36,501 nt of DNA from a virus, in the IMG/VR virus record IMGVR_UViG_3300030103_006075, positions 1 through 36,501 of that record; one strand, 5' to 3'. Position numbers and translations under genes: made by a program. Positions within the stretch are counted from its first letter, which is position 1, and each line of letters begins with the position of its first letter. Below are positions 1 to 9,017 of this stretch, piece by piece. The notes under the pieces are model-generated. The model saw only the letters and a program-made list of their open reading frames with translations, did not search any database and was not told where the DNA came from.

Positions 1-1483
1 TGGCAGCAGCACCTACATTTAGAGTTTCTTTTAATTCAGTATGTTTATTAACTGTTAGTGTATCATCAAACTGAACTTGTTGTACCGCATGTAAATCTCC
101 ATTTATGTCTACTTGGTAAGTTGGATTACTGTTATTAACACCAACTTTTGTCATCCTAAAGATGGATGCATTGTTACCAACTCCATTATATCCCCACAAA
201 TCGTTTGTAAATATGGTTGACAAACCAGTGCCAGGAAAAGTTGGATCAGCAGCAGTTGGTCTTAATGTATCTGTTCCAAGTCCAAGACTATTTCTCTGAA
301 CAAAATTTATTGTTGTAAATGATTGTGCAGCACCAACGGTCTGATGATTCTCGTCAGTGGGAAGGAATTGTCCTTCATCCTGTATGAAGATACCTTCATC
401 AAAACCTGGTGTAAGTGCTACCCATTTGATTCCAAGTTGATCTCTTCTTAACCAGTAGTTATTTTCACCAGGTGAACCAGAGGAATCATAAATGTTTCGA
501 CTTACTGAAATACTTCCTTTTACATCAAGTCTTAACTCTCCTTCTCCTGCATTATCTAAATCAGTTATAGAAAGAGGATTAGCAGGAAAAGTTGTTCCTA
601 ATCCAACTCTTGATACTCTACCTCCAACATCAGGAACAATTAAATCTCCTAGAACTGAGACACCGATTCCAGTAGTTCTGAATTTTTTTATTCCAGCATT
701 ATATAAAGCAACTCTTGCATTATTACCACCATGCATTTTTAATAATGGTTGCCAACTTTGATCAAAGAATTGATATGCTCCTGGTCCATCACCACCATTT
801 GACTTAAATATTAATCCACCCGATCCACTCTCTTCAATTAATGAGGTTCTACCATCAACAACTGAGTCTCCATTAGAATCAAGTTGATCCTTAAGAGATA
901 TGGTATGAGATATTTCTAAATCATTTCCTGTTCCAAAAGTAGCTTTTGATTCATCAACAAACTTAAGTCTATTATTAGATTTATCAAAAAATACTGATGA
1001 TATTCCACCAGACCCATTAAAAATTACATTGTCTTGAAAACTAGATATACCAACAAACGTGGATAAACCAGCGACACGCAAATTTTCAATTTCTAAATCA
1101 ATAATTTTTGCTTTTCCACCTACATCTAACAATTCTGTTGGGTTAGTACTTCCAATACCAACTTTACCAGGATTTAATCTACTGTCTGCTACTAAAACAG
1201 TACCACCAACTCCAACTGCTAATCTATCTCTTAATTCTAAATCTGTAAATGAAAGTGCTTCTGCAAAACTTACCGAATCTAAAAAATTTACTCTATTATG
1301 AAAAGTTGTTTCTGGATTTCCAAAAATATTAGATACAGTTAGGTTATCAATTGTGAGTTGTGGAAGAGGAGGTACAGTTAATGTTCCTTTTATTTCTAGA
1401 TTTCCTTGTAAATCTACATCCTTTAAAAAGGTTACCTTTTCATTAAATTGTGCCTCATTACCCGTAACATTTAAATTAGTCAT
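1..1483 (-). CDS. Fibre-like virion structural protein, C-terminus cut by window edge
   Basis: The frame is open from an ATG at 1483 to the left edge, giving 494 visible residues without a stop. The start is set by AGGAG at 1491-1495, 7 nt upstream, which overlaps the 3' end of the preceding gene. The translation has short beta-rich segments and repeated motifs such as VGIGSTNPTELLDVGG and VGLGTTFPANPLSITD. The same 'GIGTTNP' style occurs in the linkers of the 2851-aa protein near the right end of this window and is common in cyanophage fibre and baseplate-periphery proteins. It is the last visible gene of the hub operon, directly after the needle protein. I infer a virion structural or fibre protein. 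The exact role is unknown and the C-terminal part is not visible. Confidence 0.75.
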   Translation of the reverse strand, partial: MTNLNVTGNEAQFNEKVTFLKDVDLQGNLEIKGTLTVPPLPQLTIDNLTVSNIFGNPETTFHNRVNFLDSVSFAEALSFTDLELRDRLAVGVGGTVLVADSRLNPGKVGIGSTNPTELLDVGGKAKIIDLEIENLRVAGLSTFVGISSFQDNVIFNGSGGISSVFFDKSNNRLKFVDESKATFGTGNDLEISHTISLKDQLDSNGDSVVDGRTSLIEESGSGGLIFKSNGGDGPGAYQFFDQSWQPLLKMHGGNNARVALYNAGIKKFRTTGIGVSVLGDLIVPDVGGRVSRVGLGTTFPANPLSITDLDNAGEGELRLDVKGSISVSRNIYDSSGSPGENNYWLRRDQLGIKWVALTPGFDEGIFIQDEGQFLPTDENHQTVGAAQSFTTINFVQRNSLGLGTDTLRPTAADPTFPGTGLSTIFTNDLWGYNGVGNNASIFRMTKVGVNNSNPTYQVDINGDLHAVQQVQFDDTLTVNKHTELKETLNVGAAA

Positions 1484-1493
1484 ATTAATTCTC

Positions 1494-2234
1494 CTAATTT
1501 AATGAATCAAAAATTCCTTTTGCTTTATTTTGTAAATCACTTGTCGCTTGTTGCAATCCACTTCGAAGGGCATCTTTATCAATGCTATCGGCAACATTCT
1601 CTATTTTTTCAGTGATGGCAGATGCTTTCTCTTTCAGAGCATCCATATCAATTGGACTATCACCAACTCCAGGTACAACTGGTCCTGATAAAAATTCATC
1701 TAATTCAGGTGGTTGACGAAGGTAATCATCTCCAACATAAGTTGGTTTCATTATTTGTTGCACCCATGTCCCTACAGTATTTGCAACTAAATTTCCTATC
1801 TTACCGAATGCGTCCACTCTTATACCTCTGAGAAGTATTCTCGATCCAGCATTCAAAGTGATATTTCTACCTGCTTTTAAATCAATATCTTCATTTGCCT
1901 GTACAGTGACACTTCCACCAGAAATTCTTATGTCTCCATTTTTAACAACAGTAATGTGAATATCACCTTGAACTGAACTGATTTTAATCCCAACATCACT
2001 TGGACTATTTTTAGATCCTGCAATGATCTCCACTGTTCTTTCATTAAGATTTCTATAAACTCCAGATTCACTAAATGCCTCCACATTTGTCTCTTTGTTA
2101 TCTGTGACAGCATACCTCATAAAAACTTGCTGTCCATCAGTTCCCATTTGTGGATTATTGAGATCTAGTCTATACTTGGGACCTTTGCTCTCACAATATC
2201 TTGCTTCCCAATTTTGATCTGCTCTTTCTCCCAT
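1494..2234 (-). CDS. Beta-helical needle protein (gp5 C-terminal/VgrG-tip-like)
   Basis: This is a 246-aa protein. Residues about 85-150 form regular short strands with alternating hydrophobic residues and glycines (GDIHITV, GDIRISGG, GRNITLNAG, SRILLRG). This is the pattern of the triple-stranded beta-helix of T4 gp5 C-terminal domain and of VgrG tips. The C-terminal 50 residues are helical and charged. The ATG overlaps the stop of the gp5-like gene by one base (TAATG), so the two are probably translationally coupled. I infer that the membrane-puncturing needle, part of gp5 in T4, is encoded here as a separate polypeptide. It has no lysozyme domain. The beta-helix reading is fairly sure; the placement in the virion is inference. 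Confidence 0.7.
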   Translation of the reverse strand: MGERADQNWEARYCESKGPKYRLDLNNPQMGTDGQQVFMRYAVTDNKETNVEAFSESGVYRNLNERTVEIIAGSKNSPSDVGIKISSVQGDIHITVVKNGDIRISGGSVTVQANEDIDLKAGRNITLNAGSRILLRGIRVDAFGKIGNLVANTVGTWVQQIMKPTYVGDDYLRQPPELDEFLSGPVVPGVGDSPIDMDALKEKASAITEKIENVADSIDKDALRSGLQQATSDLQNKAKGIFDSLN

Positions 2235-4588
2235 TAGTAACCTCCTCCATATCCACCACCACCTGAAGGTGGAGCACTTGGTGGTGGACTACTTGGTGGT
2301 GGACTACTTGGTGGTGTTGGTGATGGTGTTGTATTATCAATCATTGGTGATGTTGGTGTTATAGTTGGTTGACTTGTTGATTCTTGTGTAGTAGTTGTTG
2401 CCACACTAACAGCAACAGGAGCAAAACTTTGTTCTGGTGTATCATAAATTATTTCATGTGGAGTTGATGTGTGTGCGATACCCACCATTTTCACTCCCCT
2501 TGTAGGATGTAAATGGAAAGGTCCATAGTATGGTTTTCCGTTCACATATCCAACCAACTTGTTTGTTTCAGGTCCTACACAATCAATTACCTGAATAACT
2601 TCTCCTTGTGGAGTTAGTGGTAGTCTACCAATTATTGGTTTAAGAAGAGCACCAACACCAGTGGGTGAAGATACAATAATTCTAGGTATTCTAGTGATCT
2701 TAACATTATTTATCGGTATTGCAGATATTATTCTTCCATTATCAATCGTGAGATTATATTGTGTGTTACCATCTGATGCAGTGGTTGAATCAACTTCATA
2801 TCCTGAACCACCATCACTTACCTTAGCTGCTATCACTCCTACAGGTATATCATCTGAATTTACAACTTCATCAGTGTTGGAGGATGGATAATTTTCTCCT
2901 TCAGAAATTATATCTACACCGATAATTTTGCCATAGGTATTAGAATCAGGATTGTAATCCACAATTGCTCTCGCATGTGCACCATATCCCTTTCGACAAG
3001 GATCTTCAATACTAACAATTGGTGGAGATGAAAAATATGAAGAACCAGGATCTGTGATCTCTACACCTATAATACTCGCTGTCCTACTCACATCAGCAGT
3101 CACATCAGATAATCCCTCTGTATTATCAACAATTCCACCCAGTATTGCTTTACCAAACCCTCCAACACCATCACCACCGAAGAAACTCACTGTTGGTGGT
3201 CCGCAGAATGTTTTAGATGCACAGTCTGGTTTCGTGATAGGACCACTATCTGCACCAAGAGTGTCTGCGATATTCATATTTTTAAGAACATTATCATAAG
3301 CGTCTTTTACATCAAATGATCTTTGAGGACCATATCCAGTAGAAAACTTCTTAATTTGTCCTACACATTTACCACTTGATTGATTGCAACTTAAAACTTC
3401 TCCAATGGATTTAAATGTATTAGAAGAACTCCGTAAAAGATCTTGAACTTTAAAACTTTTTGGAATCACATTACCCAAACCTTTGAGAGGTGCTTCCAAA
3501 GCATCCGATATATCATTAGTGATACCATTTAACAATGAACCAACGAGTTGTTCTGTGACACATGTTCCAGTATCTACAACCTCAAAGACTGCCTGTTCAA
3601 TCATACCCCTTATGGTTTTATCCAAACCACCTACAATTTTTCCTGGTAAACAATCAAGATTATCCTGTAAAGCTGCAATCTTTCCGACCTGTGCTTTTTG
3701 TGCATTAATTCCTGCTAATTTTGCCAAACCACTATTCTGTGTGGTTGCTAGTACTTTAGAAAAAGTATCATTATACAACGATTCTAACCCACCTTGAATT
3801 GTTGGAACCATGCTTGAATAAACAGATTCTGTCATAGCAGAAACAGCACCATTTGATAAAGATTGAATTTGTTTGGTGACACTTGCAACATCAGATAGGA
3901 AATCTGTTCCCTCTCCAACCCCATTGAGTAGATTATCTAAACTTGCAGAAACTTTACCTACAAAATTATCAGCACAAGCATCTGCAGGAACTTCAACAAC
4001 TCCTAAAGTAGATGAAACAGATAAATCTTTCTTTTCACCTTCCCCTTTATTTTTATTTTTTTCATCTATTTGTTTTTTATCAAGTAATGATCCAGATTTA
4101 CTAGACTCCGTATTCGTATCATTCTCCTCACCAGCATCCAACGTGCCACTTGGAGGTGGAATTTTTTCTGTATAACCTGTAAATGGCAAAAATCCCAACG
4201 ATTCTGATGGTAAATCCTGTACTACATCTCGTGTTCTACCAAATGCACCAAGTATAACTGGTTGTTGAGCCACTTCACCATCAAGGAAAAATCCAATGAC
4301 AACATCACCAGGTCTTAATGCAATTGTTGTAGAGAAACTTGCACCTCCTGTGCCTGATGTAGCAGGAAGCATAACATTAGCCCAAGGTAAATCAGCATCA
4401 GATAGTTCTGCTTTAGAAAATGGATGATATCCCATAATTCTAACTTTAAGTCGATTACCCCATGTTTCAGCACCTTTCTTTGGAGCAAGTTGTTCTCCCT
4501 GTGCAGTGGATGGTGCAATCTGTCCAACCCACCAACGAAAACCATCTTTACCTACAAAATTAGTTTTTACTAGTGATTCATCTATCAT
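2234..4588 (-). CDS. 5: Baseplate central hub protein, gp5-like (OB-fold)
   Basis: This is a 784-aa protein. Residues 1-130 match the OB-fold domain of gp5/phage baseplate V proteins: an FRWWVGQI start, RLKVRIMGYHP, LPWANVMLPATSGTGG, and LRPGDVVIGFFLDG followed by QQPVILGAFG. The long middle is Ser/Ala-rich and helical. Residues about 500-660 hold cyanophage-type beta repeats (GVEITDPGSSYFSSPPIVSI and relatives). A YYGPFHLHP...MVGIAHT motif follows, and the protein ends in a Pro/Ser and then Gly/Tyr tail. No lysozyme domain with its catalytic residues is visible, unlike T4 gp5, which agrees with other cyanophage hubs. The gene abuts the gp27-like gene with no gap; GGAGG lies 8 nt before the ATG, inside that gene's last codons. 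Confidence 0.8.
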   Translation of the reverse strand: MIDESLVKTNFVGKDGFRWWVGQIAPSTAQGEQLAPKKGAETWGNRLKVRIMGYHPFSKAELSDADLPWANVMLPATSGTGGASFSTTIALRPGDVVIGFFLDGEVAQQPVILGAFGRTRDVVQDLPSESLGFLPFTGYTEKIPPPSGTLDAGEENDTNTESSKSGSLLDKKQIDEKNKNKGEGEKKDLSVSSTLGVVEVPADACADNFVGKVSASLDNLLNGVGEGTDFLSDVASVTKQIQSLSNGAVSAMTESVYSSMVPTIQGGLESLYNDTFSKVLATTQNSGLAKLAGINAQKAQVGKIAALQDNLDCLPGKIVGGLDKTIRGMIEQAVFEVVDTGTCVTEQLVGSLLNGITNDISDALEAPLKGLGNVIPKSFKVQDLLRSSSNTFKSIGEVLSCNQSSGKCVGQIKKFSTGYGPQRSFDVKDAYDNVLKNMNIADTLGADSGPITKPDCASKTFCGPPTVSFFGGDGVGGFGKAILGGIVDNTEGLSDVTADVSRTASIIGVEITDPGSSYFSSPPIVSIEDPCRKGYGAHARAIVDYNPDSNTYGKIIGVDIISEGENYPSSNTDEVVNSDDIPVGVIAAKVSDGGSGYEVDSTTASDGNTQYNLTIDNGRIISAIPINNVKITRIPRIIVSSPTGVGALLKPIIGRLPLTPQGEVIQVIDCVGPETNKLVGYVNGKPYYGPFHLHPTRGVKMVGIAHTSTPHEIIYDTPEQSFAPVAVSVATTTTQESTSQPTITPTSPMIDNTTPSPTPPSSPPPSSPPPSAPPSGGGGYGGGY

Positions 4589-5941
4589 TTATTTACCTCC
4601 ATATAATCCAAATGTATCTCTCACTAATCTCATTGATGTAACGGATCTTTTTGCTTCAAAGTGATGACATAATTCTTTTATTAAGTATTTACCACTTGTC
4701 TCTTTATCAAATTCACCCGAATCCTCTCTTGATATCTTAGGAAAATTACAGGTAATCACATCACCTGCTTTTAAATCTGTATTACATGGCACAACCATAC
4801 TCAAACTTTGTGTCATCAGAAGATTATATCTTACTATATTCTGTCCTTGATATTTTTCAGGACCATAATTTGTGTCTTTAGATATAGTAGTCCCTGCTCC
4901 AACATCAACGATTTGTGTGATAACTCTAGTCGGTAAATCATCAAGAGTTAAATCTGACTCGTCAGATATTTTCGGTAACTGTAAATCCCCACCTAAATTA
5001 GAAATCTTTTTTTCCTTACCTATATTTTTTTGTCCGTATTTAAATTGTTCCTGCGTAAAACTAAAATTTAAAGGATTGAAAGTAAGACGTGCAAAAGAAT
5101 AAGTTCCTTTTTTTAAGTTGCCTATGATATCTTGATTCTTGTCAACACTGTAATTTAATATGTTAAAATCATTATTTCTCTCTATTGAACTTTCATTCAC
5201 CTCTGTATATGTATACGTTGCTTTTGATTCACCATCAATTAACGAATCAATTGATTTAAATTTAAATCCATCCTGTGTTTGGAAGAAAACAAAACCTGCA
5301 GACGCATCTTTTGATTTATTTGGAATCGATTTAGAAGCAAGTGAAATGAGTGTTGCGAATGGTTTCTTTAAATTACCTAAAAATTCATAAGGCAATAAAG
5401 TTTCTTCAACCTCATATCTTGATTCATCTACCTTTAAAACATCCTTAAGTATAACTTTAACAGTTTCACTTATAATACCTTTGTATCTTTTCATTACTCT
5501 TACGGTTTGATTTGTTATTGCCTCTCTGGAAACTAAATTAAGTAGAAAACTTTCTCTTTGAGTTTCTTGTAAAACTTGAGTAATACTTGAGACAAACAAG
5601 TATTTTTTAGGATCTGATGAGAAATCAAGACCAGTTTTTTCCTCACCTTTAAATGTTTTTCCCTGATCTAATATTTTCATCACCAATCTCTCTCCTCCTC
5701 GCAATGGTAATCCATTATAAATTGATTGTTTAGGACCATCAACTTTTGAATCATCTTGTGGATCTTTAGGAGAAATAGAGTCACCTGTATTGATAACTCT
5801 TACTTTTGCTGTAATATTAGGTGAAAAAATATCTTCATAGTAATCAATTGATACAATTCCTTGTTTCAGATCAGCTGTTCTTTTCTGATCATTTGATTCA
5901 AGAAATAATTGTTCGAAAGTAGCAGAGGATGATGCTGACAT
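4589..5941 (-). CDS. Baseplate hub protein, gp27-like
   Basis: This is a 450-aa protein immediately upstream of the gp5-like gene, the position of gp27 in T4. The N-terminal part (KQGIVSIDYYEDIFSPNITA, then 'RVINTGDS') and the segment around LFVSSITQVLQETQRESFLL resemble the hub beta-barrel proteins of contractile tails. The C-terminal segment (KYLIKELCHHFEAKR...MRLVRDTFG) has the typical ending of gp27 and gpD-type hub proteins, where a 'Y.I..v.H.f' strand is followed by a conserved RD.(Y/F)G. The expected role is a trimeric hub joining the tail tube to the gp5 spike. Only the general pattern supports the match, so the name is inferred mainly from position and length. Confidence 0.6.
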   Translation of the reverse strand: MSASSSATFEQLFLESNDQKRTADLKQGIVSIDYYEDIFSPNITAKVRVINTGDSISPKDPQDDSKVDGPKQSIYNGLPLRGGERLVMKILDQGKTFKGEEKTGLDFSSDPKKYLFVSSITQVLQETQRESFLLNLVSREAITNQTVRVMKRYKGIISETVKVILKDVLKVDESRYEVEETLLPYEFLGNLKKPFATLISLASKSIPNKSKDASAGFVFFQTQDGFKFKSIDSLIDGESKATYTYTEVNESSIERNNDFNILNYSVDKNQDIIGNLKKGTYSFARLTFNPLNFSFTQEQFKYGQKNIGKEKKISNLGGDLQLPKISDESDLTLDDLPTRVITQIVDVGAGTTISKDTNYGPEKYQGQNIVRYNLLMTQSLSMVVPCNTDLKAGDVITCNFPKISREDSGEFDKETSGKYLIKELCHHFEAKRSVTSMRLVRDTFGLYGGK

Positions 5942-5942
5942 G

Positions 5943-7199
5943 TTATTCTGTTAGTGCCATATTTAGTTGATCGTTTGCAGTATTGCCACTCTTGACAATA
6001 ATAATTTCACTTTTTTTTCCAGTGTTATTTGTTCCACCTGATTGTGATCCGTTATTATTTACCATCACAATTGTTTGTTTAGGTTTTCTTTGTGGAGTGA
6101 ATTTACCTGTATTTACCTGATTGTTATTAGATTTTATTAAATTAGAATTTTGTCCAGTGCTCGTAACTGTAGATTTTTTTCCTGTATTTCCATTTACAAC
6201 ACCTCCTGTATTTCCATTTACAACACCTCCTGTATTAACAGCACCATTACCACTTTCAGTGCTCATATTCATAGTTTTTGCACCACCACCCGTATTTGAC
6301 GTATTTACAGTGCCTGTATTCGTGGTGCCACTCATATTATTTTTATCAAACGCAGCATCAACCTTTTTCTTTTGTACCGCTACTTCTTTCACTCCTTCAG
6401 GTGTAGATGGGTCAATTGATTTTTCTAAATTTTCCTTACCAACAATATCGACACCTGTACCTGCCTTTTCAATTGATTTTATAGTATTATTCCAATCTTC
6501 ACTTTGTTTAGACATGGTTGATGATATGTCAGCAACAGACGCTATATTTTTTTCTTCTGTCACCTCTTTCTTGTCTAATTCAGTTTTTATCTCTTTTTTC
6601 GGTTTTTTCTTCATTCCTAAGAAATTTTTGGCAGCATCACCCAATTTATCTTTCATATTGATAAATCCATCTTTGATTTTATCAAATGCGCCCATAATTT
6701 TTTCTTTTATATTATCAAAGGTTATATTTTTTATGGCATTAAAAGCTTTTTTAATCACCTTACTAACATCTTGAAAAAAACCTTTTATGCTATTAAAGAA
6801 ATTTTTAAATTTTTCTACAATATTTTGTATTGTTTCTATTATTTTTTTAATAAATTTTATTATTTTTGGAAGTTGATTGAATATAAATCCAAACAAAATA
6901 GCTTGTAAGAATGCTATTAATCTTTGTAGAATACCTCCACCAGCACCTCCAACTTTTTTTCTTTCAGATTTTCTTTGATTTTTTTGTTGCTCTAGTGCCT
7001 CCTCCTGCTCTAATCTTCTTTTTCTCTCTCTTCTCTTTTTCATGAATTTTTTTCCCGCCACTCTCACACGTTTTTTTATTTTTGCATTTTTAGCTGCAGA
7101 TTTTGCAAATGTTTTAGTGCTCTTTGCAACACCTTTCATGGCACCTGCAGATTTTGCTGCGATTTTTGCTCCTATTTTTGCTATAGCTGCTATTGCCAT
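5943..7199 (-). CDS. Tape-measure-like tail protein, shorter of two
   Basis: This is a 418-aa protein of three parts. Residues 1-80 are very basic (Lys/Arg-rich, Ala-rich). Residues about 90-200 are hydrophobic and amphipathic helix (LQRLIAFLQAILFGFIFNQL, then many 'FKNFFNSIKGFF'-like turns). The C-terminal half is low-complexity Asn/Gly/Thr-rich. The segment RLIAFLQAILFGFIFNQ parallels RLVDAFSALFMGFVANK in the neighbouring 543-aa protein, so the two may be diverged copies or two halves of one tape-measure function. It lies between the larger tape-measure-like gene and the gp27-like hub, where T4 has genes 28 and 29. A tail-interior or hub-associated protein is likely; the specific function is unknown. 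Confidence 0.55.
   Translation of the reverse strand: MAIAAIAKIGAKIAAKSAGAMKGVAKSTKTFAKSAAKNAKIKKRVRVAGKKFMKKRRERKRRLEQEEALEQQKNQRKSERKKVGGAGGGILQRLIAFLQAILFGFIFNQLPKIIKFIKKIIETIQNIVEKFKNFFNSIKGFFQDVSKVIKKAFNAIKNITFDNIKEKIMGAFDKIKDGFINMKDKLGDAAKNFLGMKKKPKKEIKTELDKKEVTEEKNIASVADISSTMSKQSEDWNNTIKSIEKAGTGVDIVGKENLEKSIDPSTPEGVKEVAVQKKKVDAAFDKNNMSGTTNTGTVNTSNTGGGAKTMNMSTESGNGAVNTGGVVNGNTGGVVNGNTGKKSTVTSTGQNSNLIKSNNNQVNTGKFTPQRKPKQTIVMVNNNGSQSGGTNNTGKKSEIIIVKSGNTANDQLNMALTE
6181..6236 (-). repeat. 24-bp in-frame tandem repeat in the tape-measure-like gene
   Basis: The unit acctcctgtatttccatttacaac (plus strand) occurs in about 2.3 perfect copies and encodes tandem GGVVNGNT octapeptides. Copy number could vary by slippage without breaking the frame. 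Confidence 0.85.
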
Positions 7200-7201
7200 A
7201 T

Positions 7202-8833
7202 TTAACCTCCTGCGTTATATTGCATTTCAGTATAATCAACTTCCGAATTGTCACGATTCTTTGAATTCACTCTAATGTTATTAGTCGCATTACCTTCATC
7301 AGTGGGGATTTCTCCTCCAGTTCCTCCATTATTGACTACTTTTACTTCTGCTTCAACGTCATTAAGAGTTGTGACTCCCGTTTTTGTAACATTTGAATTG
7401 ATTACTGAATCATTTCCGTTAGTATTAAGGGTGGTATTAATAGCATCATCTCCAGATATAGTGACAACTTTTTTATCATATTTTTGTTGAATTTTTGACT
7501 CTGCAGCTTTCTTCAATCTATTTGTTTCTGCAATATAAGCCCGCAATTCTGGATAATCTTTAGGATCAGGAGCATCCGCTAAGGGATGACCAGGTTTTTT
7601 TAATGAATCATATAGTTGTTTATAACCTGGTTTTCTCTCTCTGTCTATTTTTTTATTTGATTCTCTTATTTCCCTCTGTCTTTGTTTATTTAAATCATTT
7701 AGATTTGTTGTGGCGGCATCCTCTTTTATAACCGCAGCTTTTTCTTCTTCTGTTAATTCATCAAATTTGAGTCTCTTGTCTTTACCGTCTCTCTTCACAA
7801 GATATCTTTTACCCTTGTATTCCATTTTAAGAAAATTCATAAATGCATTTGTATTTCTGACACCCGCTTCTTCCAATTCCCCCTTTATCTCTTTCCTTTC
7901 ATTTGCAAAAACATCTCCACCCCTTGATTTATGAATTATTTTTTTTATCGCAAAAATTGTTGCAATACCAGCAGCTATACCCAAAGCTATCAATCCAGCA
8001 GGACTAGCTAAAAATCCTATGATCGCAGTCATAACTGGTATTATCGCACCAGCAACTGTCGAAATAATACCAGGAAGTGCTAATAATCCACCATTCAATG
8101 CCAAAAATATACCACCTGCTATTGCAAGTGAACCTATTATTTGATTTCTCATCTTCTTAAAAGTCTCAGTATCACCAGACATCATTGCCTGAAACATTTT
8201 TATACCTTTATTGGCAACAAATCCCATGAAAAGAGCTGAAAATGCATCAACCAATCTTCCCATAATACCTTTAACAGTTTTTCCCACAGCTTCAACAGGT
8301 TTAAGTAAACTCTTACCAACAGACTTTCCTACACCCTCTAAAAGACCCTCTTTTTTCTTCTTTTTATCCTTTTCATCTTCTAGTTGTGTTTGTCTTTGAT
8401 CTTCTCTTTGTTCCTTTTTTTCCTTCTCGGCATCACCTTTTAATATTTTTGATACTTTTTCAATATTTGATTTTACAATGTTCTTTAATATGGTTATTTT
8501 TCTTGAATTATTTGATATCTGTTTCGAAAGAGTTTCAATTAACTTATTTTGAGGTTGAGCACCACCTGAAGATCCCTTATCTGCACTATCACTTTTAACT
8601 ATCGCACCGAATTGTGCAAGTGGTTTTGTTATTTTACCCACCTTTGATAGTTTAGAGTTAGTCTTACCAAATACCTTATTTGCATTTATTTTTCTATTTT
8701 TAAATATTGATATTCTTTCTTTTTTTGTTAAAATTCTACCTGTGGATGGATCAACACCAGTATCCGCAGCATCCAAATTTGGATTACCAGAAACGTTAAA
8801 AAATGAGTCTTTTGAGATACTTGACTTAGCCAC
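7202..8833 (-). CDS. Tail tape-measure-like protein (gp29-like position)
   Basis: This is a 543-aa protein. Residues 1-150 are charged and helical. A hydrophobic region spans about residues 185-305 (MGRLVDAFSALFMGFVANK, then long runs such as GSLAIAGGIFLALNGGLLAL and PAGLIALGIAAGIATIFAIK), which could cross a membrane on DNA ejection. The C-terminal part is charged, then Asn/Thr-rich. Hydrophobic segments within long helical flanks and a position right after the tail-chaperone pair fit a tape-measure protein. The start is a GTG whose codon overlaps the stop of the 58-aa gene (GTGGCTAA), pointing to translational coupling. It is about the size of T4 gp29 (590 aa). Homology to gp29 was not shown here. 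Confidence 0.6.
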   Translation of the reverse strand: MAKSSISKDSFFNVSGNPNLDAADTGVDPSTGRILTKKERISIFKNRKINANKVFGKTNSKLSKVGKITKPLAQFGAIVKSDSADKGSSGGAQPQNKLIETLSKQISNNSRKITILKNIVKSNIEKVSKILKGDAEKEKKEQREDQRQTQLEDEKDKKKKKEGLLEGVGKSVGKSLLKPVEAVGKTVKGIMGRLVDAFSALFMGFVANKGIKMFQAMMSGDTETFKKMRNQIIGSLAIAGGIFLALNGGLLALPGIISTVAGAIIPVMTAIIGFLASPAGLIALGIAAGIATIFAIKKIIHKSRGGDVFANERKEIKGELEEAGVRNTNAFMNFLKMEYKGKRYLVKRDGKDKRLKFDELTEEEKAAVIKEDAATTNLNDLNKQRQREIRESNKKIDRERKPGYKQLYDSLKKPGHPLADAPDPKDYPELRAYIAETNRLKKAAESKIQQKYDKKVVTISGDDAINTTLNTNGNDSVINSNVTKTGVTTLNDVEAEVKVVNNGGTGGEIPTDEGNATNNIRVNSKNRDNSEVDYTEMQYNAGG

Positions 8834-9002
8834 GTTGTTGTTTTTGCTTTAGATTTTCTTCCTCTATATATTGTTCCAGAAGAGCGACATATACATCTTT
8901 CTCCCAAGGAATCATATTTTCAATCTCAGTTAATGAGTATTTATGATGTTGCATCAAGGCAAAGTTAATTTTAAAGTATGACTCCAAATTGGTATGAGCC
9001 AT
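8826..9002 (-). CDS. 58-aa protein, likely frameshift extension of gp26 (tail chaperone)
   Basis: This short frame starts at ATG 9002, just 2 nt after the gp26 stop. It encodes MAHTNLESYFKINFALMQHH..., with a middle IPWEKDVYVALLEQYIEEEN and a basic-Gln tail. The pattern 'EIENMIPWEKDVYVALL' resembles the downstream part of tail-assembly chaperones, where 'mpw.ey.....' sits near the C-terminus. No clear ribosome site precedes the ATG, but the gene lies in the -1 frame of gp26 behind a slippery heptamer and hairpin. It is therefore probably made mainly as a gp26 fusion of about 299 aa. The frame stays open upstream through the slippery site. Its stop overlaps the GTG start of the tape-measure gene. 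Confidence 0.75.
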   Translation of the reverse strand: MAHTNLESYFKINFALMQHHKYSLTEIENMIPWEKDVYVALLEQYIEEENLKQKQQRG

Positions 9003-9017
9003 ACCTACTCGAAAAAA
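8991..9017 (-). promoter_or_regulatory. Putative -1 programmed ribosomal frameshift signal at the end of gp26
   Basis: On the minus strand, T_TTT_TTC (9017-9011) is in the correct phase with gp26 codons TCT TTT TTC. A 5-nt spacer (GAGTA) follows, then the perfect hairpin GGTATG-GCT-CATACC (9005-8991). The gp26 stop TAG lies between the two. After a -1 slip, translation reads CGA GTA GGT ATG and continues through the whole 58-aa frame. This is the layout of lambda G/GT-type tail-chaperone frameshift sites. Confidence 0.75.

Noticed and set aside
6121-6774. 217-aa open frame on the plus strand
   Set aside because: It lies antisense to the tape-measure-like gene and is Phe/Pro-rich because of the Lys/Asn-rich coding on the other strand; there is no ribosome site and no family resemblance.
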